DNA of 64,000 bases from contig NZ_CP195106.1 in NCBI RefSeq assembly GCF_051175385.1, forward strand, positions 4,526,001-4,590,000. The letters are read 5' to 3'. A model generated the notes under the pieces. The model was not told where the DNA came from, made no database searches, and was given only the letters and a program-made list of their open reading frames with translations. Position 1 is the stretch's first letter; each line of letters begins with the position of its first letter. The translations under genes were made by a program, and so were the position numbers. Source of the stretch: Tundrisphaera lichenicola. Its GTDB lineage: Bacteria > Planctomycetota > Planctomycetia > Isosphaerales > Isosphaeraceae. Below, in pieces: positions 1-8,870 of the stretch.

Positions 1-339
1 TGGGATAACGCGATCGCGAGGATTCGCCGACTCGATGGGCTCCGGGCGATCGGGCGTCGGAGCTATGCGATCTACCTGATCCATCTGCCGGTGTGCACCG
101 TCGGGAATGCAGCGCTGGCCGAGGCGGGAATCTCAGGGTTCTGGCCGAGGGCTCTGATCATGATCCCGGCGGTCACAATCGGTTCGGTCCTCGCCGGCTG
201 GGCGTTCTATGCCCTGATTGATCGCCGGTTTACCAGTCTACCGGGGAGGGTGGGGCAGCTCCCGGCGACTTCGAATCTCGGGTCAACGAGCCGAGACGGT
301 GAAGCATCCACGATGACCTTGCCTTCCTTCGGCTCTTGA
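1..339 (+). CDS. Acyltransferase family 3 protein, C-terminal part
   Basis: The frame is open from the first base, so the gene begins outside the window. The visible 112 residues contain GRRSYAIYLIHLP, the pattern of the last membrane helices of the acyltransferase-3 family (OafA/YrhL-like, membrane enzymes that move acyl groups onto sugars or lipids). A second hydrophobic helix follows at about residues 52-75, then a short polar tail of about 35 residues with no recognisable motif. The substrate cannot be told because the catalytic N-terminal half is missing. The next gene starts 40 bases downstream on the same strand, so the two may share a transcript. Confidence 0.7.
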   Translation, partial: WDNAIARIRRLDGLRAIGRRSYAIYLIHLPVCTVGNAALAEAGISGFWPRALIMIPAVTIGSVLAGWAFYALIDRRFTSLPGRVGQLPATSNLGSTSRDGEASTMTLPSFGS

Positions 340-379
340 GTGCGTCGGTGATGTCTTTGAGTCGGATGGAGAGTCGGAG

Positions 380-1183
380 ATGAAGGTCAGGTCCGCGATC
401 CGAGGGATTCAGATCGCTTTCATCGCGGTGAGTGCGATCGGGCTGGCGGAGGATTTCGCCTCGGGGGCGCGGTCCCGTCGCGAGGATCGCGCCGATCGAC
501 CGGCGGTACGTTCGGGCGAGTGGGAGGGGGATCCCGATCGCTGGACCCAGACGCATCAAAATTATGTCGATCGAGCCCGGCGAGCCGATGCCGACCTGGT
601 TTTCCTGGGCGACTCGATCTTCTACGCCTGGGGCGATGACTCGCGGAACGACCTGGGGCATCCCAGCTGGAGATCGGAATTCGCTCCGCTGAAGGCGGTC
701 AATTTCGGATTCCCCGGGGACCAGACACAACATCTCCTCCATCGGATCGATGACGGCGAACTCGACGGTCATCCTCGAGTCGCGGTCGTGTTGATCGGCA
801 CCAACAACCTGACCTCGGGGCAATCGGTCGAAGCGACCGCTTCGGGGATCGCCGCGGTCGTCGATCGGATCCGGCAGGCCAGCCCCTCGACCAGGATTCT
901 CCTGCTTGGCTTGCTGCCCCGAGGGTCCAGGGCAAGCGATCCCCTCCGGGTCGCGGCAGGCCGGGTGAACGAGATCATCGAGCGTTGGGCGTCTCGGACG
1001 GGCGTGGACTATCTCGACGTCGGAGCGAGTTTCCTTCGACCCGATGGACGAATCGACGTGAATCTGATGATGGATGACTTGCATCCGTCGCCGGGAGGTT
1101 ATCAGTCAATGGCCGAGGCGCTCCGCGACCCAATCCGGCGTCTGCTCGGTGTTGGTCGATCGCCGATTGCTCTCAACCCCTGA
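380..1183 (+). CDS. SGNH/GDSL-type hydrolase, exported
   Basis: A 267-residue esterase or acetylhydrolase of the SGNH fold, closest in pattern to platelet-activating-factor acetylhydrolase-like proteins. The four blocks are visible: GDS with the nucleophile Ser79, a glycine block at VNFGFPGD (residues 107-114), GTNN (residues 140-143), and a C-terminal DxxH (Asp232, His235). The first 24 or so residues form a short basic and hydrophobic leader, so the enzyme is probably exported or membrane-anchored. The ATG has a GGAG-like element just upstream. Its end overlaps the convergent kinase gene by 11 bases. The substrate is unknown. Confidence 0.85.
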   Translation: MKVRSAIRGIQIAFIAVSAIGLAEDFASGARSRREDRADRPAVRSGEWEGDPDRWTQTHQNYVDRARRADADLVFLGDSIFYAWGDDSRNDLGHPSWRSEFAPLKAVNFGFPGDQTQHLLHRIDDGELDGHPRVAVVLIGTNNLTSGQSVEATASGIAAVVDRIRQASPSTRILLLGLLPRGSRASDPLRVAAGRVNEIIERWASRTGVDYLDVGASFLRPDGRIDVNLMMDDLHPSPGGYQSMAEALRDPIRRLLGVGRSPIALNP

Positions 1184-2456
1184 GCAACCAACCGATCGCG
1201 AAACCGACGAGACCGGCCATTCCGAGCGATCCGAGAACCGCCAGCAACGCCGGAACGGGTCGATTTTCGGCCAGGAGGGCGAGGGGGCGGAACCAGGCGG
1301 GGTATTCGGGACGGACGGTCACGACGACCGGTTCCGGGGGTGGGCCGGCGGGAACGGCCTCGGGCTTGGGTTCGGCAACGGCCTTCCGGGCGGGAACGGC
1401 CTGGACCTGCTTCCTCGGGCGAATCAGGGCCGTGAGTGCCTCGGCGGCTTCCTCGCCGGTCTGGAATCGATCCTGCGGCTTGTTGGCAAGGAGCTTGTCG
1501 AGCACGTTGACCAGACTGGAGGGGAGATCCGGCCTGATCTCGGTGATCGACACGTGTTTGTTGTTGATTCGCCGGCCCAGTCGCTCGATCGGTGTGTCGC
1601 CGGGGAACGCTTGCTTGCCGGTGATCATGTGGTAGAGCGAGCAGCCCAGGCTGAAGAGGTCACTCCGGCCGTCGACGTCGCGTCCGCAGGCTTGCTCGGG
1701 TGACATGTAATCGACCGTCCCTACGGCTACTCCATCGGCCGTGGCGAAGGTCGCATGCTCGTCGCCGTCCATCAGGACGCCGAGGCCCAGGTCGAGGACC
1801 TTCACCTGCTTCTCGTCATTGAGCAAGAGGTTGGATGGCTTGATGTCGCGGTGGACGATCCCCTGGGCGTGGGCATGGGCCAGCCCCAGGGCGGCCTGTG
1901 CGGCGTAGCTCACGGCGTCGACCGGGGCGATCGTTCCTTCCTTCAACCTTTGTCCCAGGCTCAGTCCGGAGACGTATTCCATGACGATGTAAAGGACGCC
2001 ATTGGTCTGGTCCGCATCGAAGGCCCGGACCACGTTGGGATGGTCGAGCTTCCCCACCAACCGCATCTCTCGTTGGAACCGGGCGACGACGCGTTCGTTG
2101 GAGACGATCTCCGGGGCGATGATCTTCAACGCGACGATTCGTCCCATGAGGGGGTGGTGGGCCCGGTAGACCCTACCCATCGAGCCCGACCCCAACCGAT
2201 CGAGGATCACATATTTGCCGACGAGCAGCCCATGCGATTTGCCGAGGAGGAAGCGACGAACCTGATAATCGGTGAGGATCGAGTCGCGGACCAGTCGAGT
2301 CGCCAACGCCTTCGATTCGACGGGATAATCTCCGGCCATCACCTTGGATCGGACGTCCGTGAACTGCTTCTCCGTGAGGACTCCCGAGTTCCGTATGATC
2401 GGCAGGAGGTCTGACGGGACGGAGTCGGCCGGCTTCGGTTTGTCGGAAGTGGCCAC
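1173..2456 (-). CDS. Membrane-anchored Ser/Thr protein kinase
   Basis: A 427-residue Hanks-type kinase of the planctomycete kind. Residues 1-80 are a helical region with LTDYQVRRFLLGK, often found before planctomycete kinase domains. The kinase domain runs from about 88 to 340, with a glycine loop (LGSGSMGRVY), the lysine in VALKII, the catalytic HRDIKPSN, and TVDYMSPEQA. The usual DFG is DLG here (LDLGLG), a change that usually does not abolish activity. A proline-rich linker leads to one hydrophobic helix near the C-terminus (about 402-424) ending in Arg-Gly, so the kinase is anchored by its tail. No sensor domain lies beyond the helix. The target is unknown. Confidence 0.9.
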   Translation of the reverse strand: MATSDKPKPADSVPSDLLPIIRNSGVLTEKQFTDVRSKVMAGDYPVESKALATRLVRDSILTDYQVRRFLLGKSHGLLVGKYVILDRLGSGSMGRVYRAHHPLMGRIVALKIIAPEIVSNERVVARFQREMRLVGKLDHPNVVRAFDADQTNGVLYIVMEYVSGLSLGQRLKEGTIAPVDAVSYAAQAALGLAHAHAQGIVHRDIKPSNLLLNDEKQVKVLDLGLGVLMDGDEHATFATADGVAVGTVDYMSPEQACGRDVDGRSDLFSLGCSLYHMITGKQAFPGDTPIERLGRRINNKHVSITEIRPDLPSSLVNVLDKLLANKPQDRFQTGEEAAEALTALIRPRKQVQAVPARKAVAEPKPEAVPAGPPPEPVVVTVRPEYPAWFRPLALLAENRPVPALLAVLGSLGMAGLVGFAIGWLLRG

Positions 2457-2732
2457 GGCGCTGCGCTCCTAGCGAACCATCGATCACCCTGTCGTCGCTC
2501 GGTCCCCCCTGGGTGGCCGATCTACAGGCCACGGATACCGAACCGGCTCTCTATGATACGACAATCGGTCGTGGCGGATCACTCTCAAACTTCGCGCTCG
2601 CAGGGTAGATTTATGGGCGAACGGTGAGATTGTGACGACCGATGCGAACATCGTCTTGATTTTGAGAGCTGCTCCGCGTTGCGGCCCGGCTCCTCCGGCC
2701 CGCGTCAAGGGTCCTTCAAACTCCTTGGTAGG

Positions 2733-3005
2733 TTATTTCGAGCTTGGTTTGGCCAGTTCTCCCTGGTTTTGACGACGAACCAGGTCCAGGACGAGGGTCA
2801 GGAACATCGTTGCGAGCGAGGAGATCGTGGGGTTGGGGAAGATCTCCGAGGTATGAGCCAGTACAGACTGGAGGACGAGGATGATGATGCCCAGGAGTGA
2901 GCCGGAACCGAGAGCGGTCAGGATCGCCCGGTTGAGCTCCTGAGAATTGATGTAGCCCTGGATTGACCCTTTCACGGTCGTGAGAAACTTGAATGCCGAA
3001 GGCAT
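2733..3005 (-). CDS. Small membrane protein of the papain-like operon
   Basis: I start this gene at ATG 3005 (MPSAF), giving 90 residues. An upstream extension of the frame is possible but is rich in Pro, Arg and Ser and overlaps the next gene antisense-like. The protein has a polar N-terminal part, then two hydrophobic stretches (about residues 28-52 and 60-76) separated by a short loop, then a polar tail with RRQNQGELAK. It lies 106 bases downstream of the papain-like gene on the same strand and is probably co-transcribed. Its size and layout resemble small membrane proteins such as holins, but I recognise no family. Confidence 0.5.
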   Translation of the reverse strand: MPSAFKFLTTVKGSIQGYINSQELNRAILTALGSGSLLGIIILVLQSVLAHTSEIFPNPTISSLATMFLTLVLDLVRRQNQGELAKPSSK

Positions 3006-3111
3006 CTTGAGACCTTTCCGGGCCGATAGGCCCTGGTTGAAACGAGAGAGTTCCGTGGTGGTGGAAGCGTTGAGATAAGCCGGAAGCGATCGTGGATGGA
3101 TCGGATCCCGA

Positions 3112-4011
3112 TCAGGCGAATCCGTCGTAGGACCAATGTTCGGGCATGGCCCGAGGAGGGTAACCCTCGAACTGCGAGAGGGCCCAGGAGTCGCGGCAGG
3201 CCAGCATCCCGACCACGACCTCACGGTCGGCCCAGAACGAATTGGGCGGTTGATCGAGCCCCAGCGGCCCGGTTGGGAGTTTCGGCCCCCAGGATTGGAA
3301 GATGCAGGCCCCTGGCCGTGACCCACCCCGGATGCCGACGATCAACATGCAATGCCCCCAGACACCTTGCGGACTGCAAAAGCCCTCGGCGTCCCGGACC
3401 ATGGTGAACCCCTGCGTGGAGCAGACCGGGACCGGATATCCGTTGGCGATCGCGTCTTCGAGTTCTTCGAAGGTCGAGACCATCGAGACGGTCCGGACCC
3501 GGTGCCGAGCCGCGATGGTTTTCAGCTCCGGAGGGAGGCCGCGAGCCCCCCAATCCCTGGACCTTCGCCCGTCGTACGGGCCGACCACGTCTCGACCAAC
3601 AGTCCCGATGACCCTGACGGCTCGGGCCGCCCAGGCACCGACCGCGCCATCGGAATACGACCCGATCTGGCCGCCGATATCGACTCGGGCCATCCCGTAG
3701 ACCGCTTCCGTGGATGTCGGAACGAATCCCATGTTCTCGCCCCGGATCGAGATCTCGGCGGCGGAGAGCAGGTCGATCCCGTGGCCGAATCCTTGACCGA
3801 CACAATCTCCGATGGTCTGGGCTGGGTAATCGAAATAAGCCCCCTGATTGACATCCTTGAACGCTTTATAGAGCAAGACGGTCTCGTCGGTCCCCGATCC
3901 GCTCAGGCGGGGCGCGGCCTCGCTGAAGAGGGGCCGGGGGATCAGGGAGAGGTGTCGGTCCACCTGCTCGGGATCCTGAATCCAGCCGCCCAGGATGGGA
4001 GTGTCCATCAT
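3112..4011 (-). CDS. Papain-like (C1-type) cysteine peptidase-like protein
   Basis: A protein of about 299 residues with the three landmarks of a papain fold: a Cys in QTIGDCVGQ (Gln65, Cys70), a His in WGHCMLIVGIRGG (His220), and a block FQSWGP where papain has NSWG. The Asn of the usual triad is therefore Gln239. There is no signal peptide, propeptide or membrane helix. ATG codons at 4011 and 4008 are both possible; a strong AAAGGAGG lies 3 bases before the first and 6 before the second, so 4008 is slightly better placed. The start overlaps the stop of the upstream membrane-protein gene. Activity is uncertain because of the Asn to Gln change. Confidence 0.65.
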   Translation of the reverse strand: MMDTPILGGWIQDPEQVDRHLSLIPRPLFSEAAPRLSGSGTDETVLLYKAFKDVNQGAYFDYPAQTIGDCVGQGFGHGIDLLSAAEISIRGENMGFVPTSTEAVYGMARVDIGGQIGSYSDGAVGAWAARAVRVIGTVGRDVVGPYDGRRSRDWGARGLPPELKTIAARHRVRTVSMVSTFEELEDAIANGYPVPVCSTQGFTMVRDAEGFCSPQGVWGHCMLIVGIRGGSRPGACIFQSWGPKLPTGPLGLDQPPNSFWADREVVVGMLACRDSWALSQFEGYPPRAMPEHWSYDGFA

Positions 4012-4454
4012 CGGCCTCCTTTCAGGCCTTCGGCGAATTCGCGCCAGAGACGAATGACCTCCGTCCGCCGGGCCGGATCGGTCGGCTCGGACCCTTCCGG
4101 CAGGATGCTCGAGAACTCCGGGGCGACCTTGGCCCGGAATTCCCGGGTCCGGATCGATTGCCAGGTCGACTGGAGGACGCCCTGGGCCTCGGAGACGGAC
4201 TGTCCCCGCTCTAGGGCTTCGGCCGCGGCGATCCAGCCATCGGCCAGACTGGAGACAACGATCGGCGCATAGGCCCGGCCGAGTGCCCTGCCGTTGACGA
4301 CTCCCGGGATCGCGCCCGGTACGCTTCGATAGAAATGGTCGTGGGCCACCAGCCCGCCCGTCATCAGGATGACGAGGGGCGTCAGAATATCCCGCACGAA
4401 GCTGCCAATTTTCTGCAAGATCGTCTCCTTCGTTCGCGTGCCGCCAGCCTTCAA
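4008..4454 (-). CDS. Small single-span membrane protein of the papain-like operon
   Basis: A 148-residue protein with one hydrophobic segment at about residues 22-38 (ILTPLVILMTGGLVA) and a soluble helical remainder that ends in WREFAEGLKGGR. It is the first gene of a three-gene minus-strand operon: its TGA overlaps the ATG of the papain-like protein, so the two are probably translationally coupled. I recognise no family. The likely arrangement is a short inner tail, one helix and a helical domain of about 100 residues facing the other side. The gene is divergent from the HAD hydrolase, with about 200 bases between them. Confidence 0.6.
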   Translation of the reverse strand: MKAGGTRTKETILQKIGSFVRDILTPLVILMTGGLVAHDHFYRSVPGAIPGVVNGRALGRAYAPIVVSSLADGWIAAAEALERGQSVSEAQGVLQSTWQSIRTREFRAKVAPEFSSILPEGSEPTDPARRTEVIRLWREFAEGLKGGR

Positions 4455-4658
4455 AGGCCAGATCGCGGCTCGCTTCTTACTTTCGAAGGATTGAGGGCTC
4501 GCTTAGCACGTCGATCGCGAAAGAGGTCAGGGGGTGGCCTTCGGCACTCACCTCGGAACTGGACAATCCCGGATCGTCCGTCTACGATCGCGAACAGCCT
4601 CAGGACCGATGGAACTGCCCCGACCGCGAGGATCGCGGTACGAGTCAAGGAACCCCCG

Positions 4659-5555
4659 ATGACCCCCGACGCCGCCCCGACGACGCTACGCGACTTCCAG
4701 AAGGCCCACGATTTCTTCGTCGGGATTGACAGCGACGGCTGCGCGTTCGACACGATGGAGGTGAAGCACAAGGAATGCTTCATTCCTAACATCGTCCAGA
4801 CTTTCGGTTTGGCTTCGGTCTCGCGAATGGCTCGCGAGGTTGCCGAATTCCTCAACCTCTACTCGAGGTGGCGAGGGATCAATCGCTTCCCCGGCCTGGC
4901 CATGACACTGGATCTCCTGGCCGAACGTCCCGAGGTGGCGCAGCGAGGGGTGAGCCTCCCCCCACTGACCGGCCTCCGGGCCTGGCTCGCCGGCGACCCG
5001 AAGCTCTCGAATCCCGCCCTGAAAGCCGAAGTCGAACGGACCGGCGATCCCGATCTCATCCAGGCATTGGCCTGGAGTGACGCCGTGAACCAGTCCATCA
5101 GCGAGATTGTTCGCGACGTCCCCCCCTTCCCTGGCGTCCGCGAGAGCCTGGAGGCACTCCGGGGTCGGGCCGATGTCATGGTCGTCTCGGCCACCCCGAA
5201 AGACGCCCTGGAGCGTGAGTGGCGCGAGCACGGACTTCGCGACTTCGTCGCCCTGATCGCCGGTCAGGAAGTCGGCAGTAAGAAGGACGTCCTGGCCAGG
5301 GCCGCCGTGGGGCATTATGAAGCCGAGAAAATCCTGATGATCGGCGATGCACCGGGCGACCTCGAGGCCGCTCGGGCGAACGGGGTCCTCTTCTACCCGA
5401 TCGACCCAGGAGCCGAGGATCAATCGTGGCGGCGGTTCCTTGACGAGGCGCTCCCCCAATTCTTCGAAGGGACCTATGCCGGGACTTACATGGACGCCCG
5501 GATCGAAGCATTCCTGGCCCTCCTACCCGAGGTCCCGCCCTGGAAGAAGGGCTGA
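4659..5555 (+). CDS. HAD-family hydrolase
   Basis: A soluble 298-residue HAD phosphatase-like protein. The four HAD motifs are visible: DSDGCAFDT (Asp24, Asp26), VVSATP, a Lys in GSKKDVL, and MIGDAPGDLEAA. A large cap domain of about 180 residues lies between motifs I and II. The start ATG 4659 is preceded by AAGG at 4647-4650. The same frame extends upstream, but that part is low-complexity and lies in the divergent promoter region. The substrate cannot be predicted. The gene stands alone, 232 bases before gnd. Confidence 0.8.
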   Translation: MTPDAAPTTLRDFQKAHDFFVGIDSDGCAFDTMEVKHKECFIPNIVQTFGLASVSRMAREVAEFLNLYSRWRGINRFPGLAMTLDLLAERPEVAQRGVSLPPLTGLRAWLAGDPKLSNPALKAEVERTGDPDLIQALAWSDAVNQSISEIVRDVPPFPGVRESLEALRGRADVMVVSATPKDALEREWREHGLRDFVALIAGQEVGSKKDVLARAAVGHYEAEKILMIGDAPGDLEAARANGVLFYPIDPGAEDQSWRRFLDEALPQFFEGTYAGTYMDARIEAFLALLPEVPPWKKG

Positions 5556-5787
5556 GATACCGTCAAAATAGCGCTCCTCCGAATCCGGAATCTGGTCGAT
5601 CCCCACCTGGAGCGCGATCGGAATCCCGGTCCCGACGGGGAAGGTTCGGTTACGCGGAGGTGACGATTGTGCCCGAGTCGGGTAGCATGGCTCCGCTGAG
5701 CGCTCCGGGATCGCCGATCGCGGTGGCCTCACTACTCCCTTGAGTTTCCCGACCGATCCAATCTCCGAGGATGATCGAGCAAAAGCG

Positions 5788-7248
5788 ATGGCACAACCGA
5801 CCGCCGACATGGGCCTGATTGGACTCGCCGTGATGGGCGAGAACCTCGTCCTGAACATGGAGAGCCATGGCTACACCGTGGCCGTCTTCAACCGGACCAC
5901 CTCCAAGGTCGACGAATTCGTCGAGGGGCGCGGCAAGGGGAAGAAGCTGGTCGGTTGCCACAACGTCAAGGATCTGGTCGCCTCGCTGAAGCGCCCTCGG
6001 AAGATCATGATCATGGTCAAGGCCGGGGCCGCGGTCGACGCGGTGATCGACGAACTGGCCCCCCTGATGGAACCGGGCGACATCCTGATCGACGGCGGCA
6101 ACACCCACTATCCCGACACCACCCGGCGGACCCGGGCGTTGAAGGAGAAGGGACTCCTCTTCGTCGGGACCGGCGTCTCGGGCGGCGAGGAAGGGGCGCT
6201 CAAAGGCCCGTCGATCATGCCGGGGGGAGATCCCGCCGCCTGGGAGTCGGTCAAGCCGATCTTCCAGGCGATCGCCGCCAAGGTGGCCGACGGTACCCCT
6301 TGCTGCGACTGGGTCGGCAACGAAGGGGCGGGCCACTATGTCAAGATGGTCCATAACGGGATCGAGTACGGCGACATCCAGCTGATCTGCGAGGCCTATC
6401 ACCTCATGAAGGACCTGGTCGGGCTCGACGCCCCCGGGCTCCACGAGGTCTTCGCCCGCTGGAACACCGGGCCGTTGGATAGCTACCTGATCGAGATTAC
6501 CCGCGACATCTTCGGCTTCACGGACGAGGCCACCGGCAAGCCGATGGTCGACCTGATCCTCGACAAGGCCGGGCAGAAGGGGACCGGTAAGTGGACCGTC
6601 ACCTCGGCGCTCGACCTGGGCGTCCCGTTGACCCTGATCGGCGAGTCGGTCTTCTCCCGATGCCTATCGGCCCAGAAGGACGAGCGGGTCGCCGCCGAGA
6701 AGATCCTCAAGGGGCCCAAGCCCTCGACGGTCGCCGATCCGAAGGCCTTCATCGATGACGTGGAAATGGCCCTCTACGCCAGCAAGATCATCTCGTACGC
6801 CCAGGGCTACGCCCTGATGAACGCGATGGCCAAGGATTCCGGCTGGGAGATCAACAACGGCGGCGTGGCCCTGATGTGGCGCGGAGGGTGCATCATCCGG
6901 AGCGCGTTCCTGGGCAAGATCAAGGAGGCCTTCGACCGCGATCCGAAGCTGGCGAACCTCCTTCTCGACCCCTACTTCACGGGCGAGATTGACCGGGCCC
7001 AGGCCGGCTGGCGGAGGGTCGTCGCCGCCGCCGCGACCCAGGGCATCCCGGTACCCACCATGTCCTCGGCCCTCGCTTATTATGACGGCTACCGATGCGG
7101 TCGGCTCCCCGCCAACCTGCTCCAGGCCCAGCGTGACTTCTTCGGGGCCCACACTTACGAGCGGGTCGATAAGCCCCGGGGCGAGTTCTTCCACACCAAC
7201 TGGACCGGCCGAGGCGGGACCACGGCCTCGACGACCTATAACGCCTGA
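5788..7248 (+). CDS. gnd: 6-phosphogluconate dehydrogenase, decarboxylating
   Basis: Oxidises 6-phosphogluconate to ribulose 5-phosphate and CO2 with NADP in the pentose phosphate pathway. The 486 residues match the usual length of the long (dimeric) form. The Rossmann motif is GLAVMGENLV near residue 10. Substrate and catalytic blocks follow in order: GGNTHYPDT, GTGVSGGEEGAL, GAGHYVKMVHNGIEYGD (catalytic Lys in HYVKMVHN) and KAGQKGTGKWT. The start is ATG 5788; a TTG 48 bases upstream would add 16 polar residues that precede the dinucleotide fold and look non-native. The C-terminal tail carries the expected HTNWTG-type block. Confidence 0.95.
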   Translation: MAQPTADMGLIGLAVMGENLVLNMESHGYTVAVFNRTTSKVDEFVEGRGKGKKLVGCHNVKDLVASLKRPRKIMIMVKAGAAVDAVIDELAPLMEPGDILIDGGNTHYPDTTRRTRALKEKGLLFVGTGVSGGEEGALKGPSIMPGGDPAAWESVKPIFQAIAAKVADGTPCCDWVGNEGAGHYVKMVHNGIEYGDIQLICEAYHLMKDLVGLDAPGLHEVFARWNTGPLDSYLIEITRDIFGFTDEATGKPMVDLILDKAGQKGTGKWTVTSALDLGVPLTLIGESVFSRCLSAQKDERVAAEKILKGPKPSTVADPKAFIDDVEMALYASKIISYAQGYALMNAMAKDSGWEINNGGVALMWRGGCIIRSAFLGKIKEAFDRDPKLANLLLDPYFTGEIDRAQAGWRRVVAAAATQGIPVPTMSSALAYYDGYRCGRLPANLLQAQRDFFGAHTYERVDKPRGEFFHTNWTGRGGTTASTTYNA

Positions 7249-7411
7249 TCGAGTCTCATGGGGCTCGGCGGTCCTCGATTGGGTTGTCGAGCCCCTTCAA
7301 ACTTCAGGCCGATTTTGGCCGGTCCGCTTGACACTTCCCCGGCGATCCGAACACTAGGTGATGCAGGATTCGGAGCGAGTGACCGATTTCCTGGCTCGCC
7401 GGGGGAGATTC

Positions 7412-8845
7412 ATGACGACCGGGACGAGACGGCCCACCGACGGCGAAGAGCCTCCGTCCGAACCGGAGCCCGCTCCCCCCCGCCTCGATGAGGGAGCGGT
7501 CGAGTTCTCGCCGTTCGCCGAGGGGCTGAATACCACCGTCGACTACCAGGCGGACGCCACGATCCTCTATCGAGGTGATCAGGCCCCGGTCGATCCGGAG
7601 GATGGCTTCCCTGCCATCGATGACCTGACCGGCCGGACCCTGGGCCAGTATCGGATGGGGCCGGTCATCGGCTGGGGGACGATGGGGCGGGTCTACCAGG
7701 CCGAGCATGAATTCCTCTGCCGTCCCTGCGCGATCAAGGTCCTTAATCCGGGCCTCCTCGCCCGTCAGCCCCAGGTTCGCGAGCAATTCTGGGCCGAGGC
7801 GCGGGTTGTCGCCAACCTGGTGCATCCCCACGTCGTCACGGTTCATAATCTGGGGAGCGATCGGAACTACCATTTCATCGAGATGGAGTATGTCCCGGGC
7901 GGGATTAGCCTGAAAGAGACCCTGATCAAGGAAGGGCCGCTCGATCCGATCCGGGCCACCAATCTCGTGCTCCAGGTCGTCAAGGCCCTGGCCGCGGCCC
8001 ATGACTCGGGCCTGGTCCATCGTGACGTCAAGCCCGCCAACGTCCTGATGACGCCCGAAGGGAACGCCAAGCTCGCCGATTTCGGGCTGGTCCGCCGCCA
8101 TGCCGACCAGGGGCTTGCCGGCGCCAAGGTGGCGGGAACTCCTACCTACATGGCCCCCGAACTCTTCGCCGGGCATCCCGCCAGCCCCCGCTCCGACCTC
8201 TACGCCGTCGGCGTCCTTTTCTACTATCTCCTCTCGGCCCACCTCCCATTTTCGGCGGACCGGATCAGCCGGCTGATCGTGATGCATCGCCGGAAAGCGG
8301 TGCCGGACATCCGTAAGTTCGTCCCCGACCTGACCGACGATATCGTCGAGATCATCGCCCGCTGCCTGGCCAAGGAGCCTTCGGCTCGCTTCGATTCGTC
8401 CGAGGAGCTGATCGAGCATCTCGAATCATCGATCTCCCAGCTTCGGGATACGGAGGGACTTCTCAGAGAGTCCGTCGAAGGGCTGGATTGCTTCATCCAG
8501 GGGGCTCGCGACCACTTTCGGATCCTCTTCAAACTTCCGAATGACCGGCTCCAGGAAGTCTACCTCGAAGTCGGTCAGAATCGGCATAATGAGCGGCTTC
8601 TCTCGGTCTTCTCGGTCTGCTGCCCTGCCGAGCCGTTGCACTACGAGTTCGCCCTCAAGCTGAATGCCGAGATGACCTACGGCGGCCTCTCGATCCGAGA
8701 AGTCAACGGGCAGGACATGTTCGTGATGACCCGGACCTTCCCCCGGGGTCACGTCCACCCCGAGGACGTCCGTGCCGCCCTGATCGACATCGCTCGTCGG
8801 AGCGACTGGGTCGAACTTCAACTCACCCACGCCGACGTCTACTGA
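7412..8845 (+). CDS. Ser/Thr protein kinase with YbjN-like C-terminal domain
   Basis: A 477-residue soluble kinase when started at ATG 7412, which has a strong GGGGGAG four bases upstream; GTG 7358 or ATG 7361 would add up to 18 residues. The kinase domain (about residues 80-342) is canonical: GWGTMGRVYQ, the lysine in AIKVLNP, HRDVKPANVL, DFGLV and GTPTYMAPE. Residues of about 372-477 form a second domain beginning FRILFKLPNDRLQEVYLEV, which resembles the YbjN/type III secretion chaperone fold. There is no membrane helix. This fusion probably lets the kinase bind a protein partner through its tail. The small membrane-protein gene follows after 25 bases. Confidence 0.85.
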   Translation: MTTGTRRPTDGEEPPSEPEPAPPRLDEGAVEFSPFAEGLNTTVDYQADATILYRGDQAPVDPEDGFPAIDDLTGRTLGQYRMGPVIGWGTMGRVYQAEHEFLCRPCAIKVLNPGLLARQPQVREQFWAEARVVANLVHPHVVTVHNLGSDRNYHFIEMEYVPGGISLKETLIKEGPLDPIRATNLVLQVVKALAAAHDSGLVHRDVKPANVLMTPEGNAKLADFGLVRRHADQGLAGAKVAGTPTYMAPELFAGHPASPRSDLYAVGVLFYYLLSAHLPFSADRISRLIVMHRRKAVPDIRKFVPDLTDDIVEIIARCLAKEPSARFDSSEELIEHLESSISQLRDTEGLLRESVEGLDCFIQGARDHFRILFKLPNDRLQEVYLEVGQNRHNERLLSVFSVCCPAEPLHYEFALKLNAEMTYGGLSIREVNGQDMFVMTRTFPRGHVHPEDVRAALIDIARRSDWVELQLTHADVY

Positions 8846-8870
8846 GATCCCGAAAGCGAGAGGCGATCCG

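Noticed and set aside
7328..7360. TTGACA before the second kinase gene
   Set aside because: No acceptable -10 hexamer lies 16-18 bases downstream; TAGGTG is 21 bases away. I do not list it as a promoter.
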